A stretch of DNA of 64,000 nucleotides from Archangium lipolyticum (lineage in GTDB: Bacteria > Myxococcota > Myxococcia > Myxococcales > Myxococcaceae), in contig NZ_JANKBZ010000002.1 of the NCBI RefSeq assembly GCF_024623785.1, positions 496,001-560,000 on the forward strand, written 5' to 3'. Made by a program: the position numbers and the translations under genes. How positions within the stretch are numbered: position 1 is the first letter of the stretch; each line of letters opens with the position of its first letter. Below the pieces are notes generated by a model. The model did not search any database. It saw only the letters and a program-made list of their open reading frames with translations, and had not been told where the DNA came from. Of the stretch, positions 60,401-64,000 are shown piece after piece.

Positions 60401-63307
60401 GGACCGGCGGATGACGCGGTTCCGGCCACGGCGGGCTTCCAGCTCCGGGCCAGCGCGCTGACGAGCGCCGACGTCGGGCCGGGTGGTGTCTCCCTGCGCC
60501 TCGACCCCGCGGGCACCGTGGTGACGAAGACCCCGGAAGGACGCTCGGTGTCCCACGACTTCACGGTCGAGGCGGCGGGCACCCGGAGCTACACGCTCGT
60601 CTTCACCGCTCAGGACAAGGCGGGCAACGTGAGCCCGCCGGTGAACATGCCGGTGACGGTGGACCTGGAGGCCCCGCGGCTCACGCTGAGCAGCCCCACC
60701 TCCGGCACCACCCTCGGCTCTCCGCTGGCGACGGTGAGGGTGGAGGTCGAGGGCGGCGAGGGGCTCATCGTGAGTGTCTTCTCCGTACGAGGGAACTCGA
60801 AGGAACTGGTGGGCTCCTTCCCGGTGGTGAATGGCGTGGCGCAGGGAAGTGTGAACCTTCCCGAGGGCACGCAGGACGTGACGGTGGAGACCGTGGACGC
60901 AGCGGGCAACCGCGGCTCGGCGAGTGCGCAAGGGGTGACGGTGCCGCACGTCGGCTGTGACGTCACGCTCACCTCTCCCGCGGGCACTCCGGTCACCTTC
61001 AACCAGACGGATGATGGGAACGCGAGCCTGTCGGGCCTGCAGTACACGCTGCACGGGCGCACCAACCGCTGCGCGGGCCAGACCGTGTCGCTCTACAAGG
61101 GTGGCACCTTGCTGGGCTCCACGGTGGCGGCTCCGGGCACCGGGGACTTCTCCTTCGACGTGTCGCTGCCGGACGGCGAGCAGTCCCGGCTGACGGTGGA
61201 GATGATCGACTCGGCGTCGAGCCAGACGAGCGACTTCGTCGACTACACGGTGGACATCTCCCCGCCCGCCTTCAGCACCGTCACTCCCGCCCAGAAGACG
61301 TTGACCTTCGTGTCCGCCTCCAACGTGAACCTGCCGGGCACCGGCTACGTGCAGGATCTCACGCCGGGCGGTGACGCGGAGGCGGAGCTCCGGGCGACGG
61401 TGACGGGCGCCACCGGGGGCCGCCTGCGCATCCTCTACAAGGGCACCACGGAGCTCGCGTCGTTGCCGATCTCCCAGAGCCCCGAGTCGCTGACGATTCC
61501 CCTCGTCCTGCCGCACGGCACCTCCGGGCCGTTGGAGCTGAGGCTGCGCGATACGGCCCTCAACGAGACGGTGTACGCCATCGACGTCACCGTGGACGTG
61601 CGGCCTCCGGCCCAGGTGGCCTTCACCGCGAAGGTTCCCACGGGTGGGGCACGCAAGGCCTGGGTGGACCTGACGTGGCCTCAGAGTGGTGATGATGACG
61701 CCACGGGCACGCCGGCGGGTTACGACCTGCGCTGGACCACCGACACGCTGCTGCCGACGGGCATCCCGGACGAGGCCACCTATTACGGGTCCAAGGTGCG
61801 GCGGGAGACCGGTGCGTTGCTGCCCGCGCAGACCACCTCCTACCGGCTCACCCTGCCTCCGCTGGCGAAGTACTTCATCGAGGTGCGGGCCCTCGACGAG
61901 GTGGGCAACGTCTCGCCCTTCCGGACCATCCCGGTCTTCGACAATGCGCCGAACAAGGTCCTCACCAACCCCACGGCCCGGTCCGGGTTCTTCGGCCTCG
62001 TCCTGGCCAGCGGTGACCTGAACGGTGATGGCAGGGATGAGCTGGTGGCGGGGGATTCCAGGGCCGCCTATGTCGTGGGCAGCGCGACCACCACGAACGT
62101 GGGGGCGGTCCACATCTACTCCGACGCCCTCTCCGGGAACGAGACGCCCCTGACGCTGTGGCCCTCCACGCCCACGGTGGGGGCGCAGCTCTTCGGGAAC
62201 GAGGTGGCGGTGGGCAACGTGGGCGACGCCTCCGGCGAGGGACGGCCGGATCTGCTGGTGGGCTCGCCGAACTGGTCCACTGCTCGAGGCCGGGCCTTCC
62301 TCTACTTCGGCCGTACGGGCCAGCCGGTGGACCCGGCTCCCATCGAGTTCCGGGGCCAGGCCAGCTCGACGAATTTCGGCCACGCCGCCCGCATCATCGC
62401 GGACCTCAATGGAGATGGGTTGTCCGAGGTGCTCCTCAGCGCCGACGGGGAGAATGGTGGGAAGGGCAGGGTCTATCTCTTCTTCGGGCGCACCCGCGCC
62501 AACTGGGTGGCGGCCTCGACCGGAAACGAGAGCGGCGTGACCTTCGTGCCCGTGGACAAGGCGGACCGCATCATCGAAGGGGATACGAGCCTCAACGTGG
62601 GCACGAACACCTACTTCGGCCGGCGGCGGGGACAGGCGAACGTGGGAGACCTCGATGGCGATGGCAAGCCGGAGCTTTCGATCTCCTCGCCCTACGACAA
62701 GGTCAACACCCTCTACATCTATCCCGGGAGCATCCTGATGGCCCGCAACGGCGCGACCGTGGCGGAGCGGACGCTGACGGTCGCGGACACGTTGCAGCGC
62801 CTCACCTACGGTCCGGTCAGCACGGGAGGTCTCAATGGCTTCGGCGTGGACGTGGTGGCACGGGTGAACTTCACCGGTGGACCCGCCAGGGACCTGGTCG
62901 TCAGCCAACCCGAGTCGAACACCCTTCGCCTCTTCCCGGACGGTGGGGCGTCGGGGTTCGTCCAGCCCGAGTGGTCCGTCACCGTGGCGAACGACCCCAG
63001 CATCACCGTCAAGCGCTTCTTCGGCTACACGCTGGCCTCGGCGGACATCAACCAGGATGGGTTGCCGGACCTCGTGACCGGCGAGTCCATGACCACCAGC
63101 GCCTCCGCCTGGATCCTCTACAACCGGGGGGGCACCGGAGCGCCGTTCGATCTCGTGGCCGGTGAAGGTGTCGCCCAGTCCCGTTTCAAGGGAGTCAAGG
63201 CGCTCGGGGCCGGTGTCGTGACGGGTGACTTCAACGGGGATGGTGCGCCGGACGTGGCGGCGGGCGATCCCTTTGATACCCCGGGGCGCATTACTGTGTG
63301 GTATTGA
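57452..63307 (+). CDS. Giant lipoprotein with Ig-like repeats and FG-GAP propeller
   Basis: A 1951-residue predicted lipoprotein (lipobox LWTAG-C20). About 1400 residues consist of repeated beta-sandwich modules of the Ig/cadherin-like type (recurring VDTTPP/ISPPAF-like linkers and GNxVSP turns). A fibronectin-like stretch comes near 1400-1500. The C-terminus is an integrin-like FG-GAP propeller with Ca-loop motifs GDLNGDGRDEL (~1520), ADLNGDGLSEV (~1650), GDLDGDGKPEL (~1732), ADINQDGLPDL (~1864) and GDFNGDGAPDV (~1926). Probably a surface adhesin. The ATG at 57452 has GAGAGG upstream; a GTG at 57407 is less likely. It is enclosed between the PqqD-like gene and the peptide. Confidence 0.88.
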   Translation: MRRTGWQWLLAVCALWTAGCTCGKPPVESALTVAFERPVDGQRLALGDDADVGTAGFQYDVVAVAADSAGREVTLARAKLEVLSAGESVWREGPAATLEGQRVRFPTVTLPGRTNVLRVTVEEEGSKRTASHDQSVTVGSETRTLDIVIPAEGQVLREVDDADPLLPGYQVDFEVWGTGLRGASGLLSCAGVCGIAPVPFTVGDNGRAMARVTLSEPVREAQPSQCVAVVKLPGGDVTSPARGMTLDTEGPRLAISSPVSAVATRTFKVEAVVRPVEDGATATLTRAGAEPLSATVRAGQVFFPEVTVPGDGRHDFQLSVTDSGGNVAGKPFSVVVASTAPTPVLRVPATIGTFVAGQPAQVEAVVKVDDQPVGTEVELWTTVSGRLGQPQRARTVDGSGEGRVARFTLSLAEGANTVKACVRNAAGTQVCTLATTQVRTGRPNCRIVEPSPGDVLPAGGKPVVVRVEALGNNGPVSLSAQRPGASENASGTASGGAASLSMNLSGDGAWSLVASCAGGGVSQAVTVSRDTTPPTLAVTVRDAPGGRIEPSFIDTSPLPGTQVVLDAVTEPFAQVLVQGCGLQGTLLANADEQGRASLRDVGVPTSGTCSFSARAVDLAGNESSVSVPVASAFGTSSLKFESPDPSRTLGPTDGSPVGDGNLQVSLNLGFSAGALGQLKLYRDTAEVGGVPVEVVDTGKTFSGVQLADGVNVLRAVLVNNAGAGACASALYTVDTTPGDIVLTAPGASSNYNLQSDRDPLTPGIQHPLAYTLNGASASATVDVCTSVALTTAAAPCRDGSGWFTLAAGVPAYTNLFSYPDGRYSLKVVLDEGGTVRESAPVSLVVDSVRPEVTALELVGDVNGDRMVNATEWPTGAPVLRVSTSGLATGLPIQVRDATNNTLYGNAMSTGTVTDVTLGSLPSLEEADYSLVVVVTDSAGNANRTVAAVPPNPLDPVNAAALLSFRLDRVVPELSPTSPGRATLGPADDAVPATAGFQLRASALTSADVGPGGVSLRLDPAGTVVTKTPEGRSVSHDFTVEAAGTRSYTLVFTAQDKAGNVSPPVNMPVTVDLEAPRLTLSSPTSGTTLGSPLATVRVEVEGGEGLIVSVFSVRGNSKELVGSFPVVNGVAQGSVNLPEGTQDVTVETVDAAGNRGSASAQGVTVPHVGCDVTLTSPAGTPVTFNQTDDGNASLSGLQYTLHGRTNRCAGQTVSLYKGGTLLGSTVAAPGTGDFSFDVSLPDGEQSRLTVEMIDSASSQTSDFVDYTVDISPPAFSTVTPAQKTLTFVSASNVNLPGTGYVQDLTPGGDAEAELRATVTGATGGRLRILYKGTTELASLPISQSPESLTIPLVLPHGTSGPLELRLRDTALNETVYAIDVTVDVRPPAQVAFTAKVPTGGARKAWVDLTWPQSGDDDATGTPAGYDLRWTTDTLLPTGIPDEATYYGSKVRRETGALLPAQTTSYRLTLPPLAKYFIEVRALDEVGNVSPFRTIPVFDNAPNKVLTNPTARSGFFGLVLASGDLNGDGRDELVAGDSRAAYVVGSATTTNVGAVHIYSDALSGNETPLTLWPSTPTVGAQLFGNEVAVGNVGDASGEGRPDLLVGSPNWSTARGRAFLYFGRTGQPVDPAPIEFRGQASSTNFGHAARIIADLNGDGLSEVLLSADGENGGKGRVYLFFGRTRANWVAASTGNESGVTFVPVDKADRIIEGDTSLNVGTNTYFGRRRGQANVGDLDGDGKPELSISSPYDKVNTLYIYPGSILMARNGATVAERTLTVADTLQRLTYGPVSTGGLNGFGVDVVARVNFTGGPARDLVVSQPESNTLRLFPDGGASGFVQPEWSVTVANDPSITVKRFFGYTLASADINQDGLPDLVTGESMTTSASAWILYNRGGTGAPFDLVAGEGVAQSRFKGVKALGAGVVTGDFNGDGAPDVAAGDPFDTPGRITVWY

Positions 63308-63319
63308 TAGAACTCGACC

Positions 63320-63460
63320 ATGCGGACGGAACCGAAGCAGCCACTTCCCAAGAAGCCCTACAGTCCTCCCCGGGTGAAGTCCGAGCGCATCATCGTGCCG
63401 GACCTGTTCCAGCCGACGAACTGCGACCCCTTCGGTGACCCGCGCCCTGAGTGCCTGTAG
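63320..63460 (+). CDS. 46-residue RiPP-precursor-like peptide
   Basis: Read directly: an ATG frame of 46 codons, 12 bases after the giant lipoprotein stop and 9 before the HprK-like gene. The N-terminal part, MRTEPKQPLPKKPYSPPRV, is basic and contains Y14-x-x-P17-x-V19, matching the YxxPxL-type leader motif bound by PqqD-like recognition domains in lasso and related peptides. The C-terminal part has cysteines C35 and C45 in CDPFGDPRPEC. Which residues are modified is unknown; ring geometry does not clearly fit a lasso peptide. It could also be an ordinary small protein. Confidence 0.62.
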   Translation: MRTEPKQPLPKKPYSPPRVKSERIIVPDLFQPTNCDPFGDPRPECL

Positions 63461-63469
63461 GTCCGGAGC

Positions 63470-64000
63470 ATGGCGCGGGTGTGCTTCGGCCGGTGGGTGT
63501 GCGAGGTCGAGGACGCGCTCCTCGACGCGGCCCGCCCCCGGTGCAGTGACGCGCCCTTCCTCGTGGAGGAGGGGCGGCCACGGTTGAGGCTCCGCCGGCT
63601 GGCGGACCTGGGCGAGGGGGCCCGGCCCTTTCAAACCGGCCAGCCCTCGCTCGGCGCCGTCCGGGTGGAGGAGGACGGGCTGGCGACGGATGCTCCCCTG
63701 GAGCTCCTCCCGGCGGAACTCGCGCTGCGTGCGCTCTTCCAACTCGCCATCCTGCGCCAGGGAGGTCTCTGCCTGCATGCCGCTGGCGTGGCCTTCGGTG
63801 AGGAGGCGGTGGTGGCCCTGGGCATCAGTGGGGCCGGCAAATCCACCCTCTCGCGGCTTTGCGTCCAGTCAGGCAGGGCCGCGCTGCTCTCGGACGAGGT
63901 GGTGGCGCTGTTGCCGGACGGCCTCGTGTGCGGCAGCCCCTTCCGCTCGGAGCCGGACCTGCCCGCCACACGCACCGAGGCTCGCCTGCACGCCTTCCTG
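63470..64000 (+). CDS. HprK-like ATP-binding kinase (C-terminus beyond window)
   Basis: The first 177 codons of a protein running off the right edge. A Walker A loop GISGAGKSTLS (~124) and the LLSDEVVALLPDG Walker-B-like segment match the HPr kinase/phosphorylase C-terminal fold; LCLHAAGVAF just before Walker A is typical of HprK-like proteins found in PqqD-containing peptide clusters (including lasso peptide kinases). It probably phosphorylates a peptide or protein serine. Its start nearly touches the peptide gene, with GGAG upstream at very short spacing. Confidence 0.82.
   Translation, partial: MARVCFGRWVCEVEDALLDAARPRCSDAPFLVEEGRPRLRLRRLADLGEGARPFQTGQPSLGAVRVEEDGLATDAPLELLPAELALRALFQLAILRQGGLCLHAAGVAFGEEAVVALGISGAGKSTLSRLCVQSGRAALLSDEVVALLPDGLVCGSPFRSEPDLPATRTEARLHAFL

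Noticed and set aside
63320-63460. Calling the short peptide a lasso peptide
   Set aside because: The leader motif fits, but no acidic residue lies 7-9 positions after a suitable core start following a Thr at -2, and no cyclase or protease gene is visible.
60380-63778. Minus-strand open frame of over 1100 codons
   Set aside because: Shadow of the FG-GAP lipoprotein; rich in Arg/His/Gly/Pro with no domain. High GC removes stop codons in other frames.

Overview
The window is very GC-rich DNA with strong GC bias at third codon positions, dense lipoprotein genes and many regulatory hybrids: a Ser/Thr kinase fused to a histidine-kinase-like module, MopE-type metal-binding motifs, FG-GAP and Ig-like surface lipoproteins, and a bacterial Ku. 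This points to a myxobacterium, probably of the Cystobacter/Archangium/Myxococcus group. That assignment is inference from gene content. The segment looks chromosomal. I saw no rRNA, tRNA, CRISPR array, transposase or phage genes.

Left part (1-16.3 kb): a truncated integral-membrane glycosyltransferase; a DUF255 thioredoxin-fold protein; two lipoproteins, one with a transglutaminase fold; a GNAT/ATP-grasp pair with a 131-bp overlap; an HD phosphohydrolase coupled to a Nudix-metallo-beta-lactamase fusion; an NtrB/NtrC-type two-component pair; and then a SulP transporter plus beta-carbonic anhydrase operon. Between the two-component genes and the SulP operon lie two dyads and a near-consensus sigma-54 promoter, so the NtrC-like regulator probably controls inorganic-carbon uptake next door.

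Middle part (16.3-42.8 kb): a 1767-residue kinase-ATPase-GAF-histidine-kinase protein converges on a cytochrome c-FTR1 iron permease fusion. Both promoters carry the same AT-rich TTTTGAGAATC motif, and the permease copy resembles a Fur box. Then follow folA/thyA, a TPR protein with a MopE-like lipoprotein, a cobalamin adenosyltransferase, queG, a small cytochrome-like lipoprotein, an EamA transporter, YihY, an M48 protease, Ku, a repeat lipoprotein, superoxide dismutase, two small orphan genes, mutM and an outer-membrane-type protein.

Right part (42.8-64 kb): an LptM-like lipoprotein starts a tightly packed run lysA-dapA-dapB-FAH-folK-TPR (lysine/diaminopimelate, folate). It is followed by arabinose-5-phosphate isomerase, transaldolase, a large Ig-like lipoprotein, acyl-CoA dehydrogenase with etfB-etfA, and a Coa1-family protein. 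The last 7 kb is the most unusual: a PqqD-like protein, a 1951-residue FG-GAP lipoprotein, an unlisted 46-codon peptide with a leader-like YxxPxV motif and two cysteines, and an HprK-like kinase cut by the window edge. Together they look like part of a peptide-modification (RiPP-like) cassette.

A family of GC-rich hairpin repeats (CCCTCTCCC / GGGAGAGGG) sits in three intergenic spaces. Several perfect inverted repeats lie between convergent genes and are likely bidirectional terminators.
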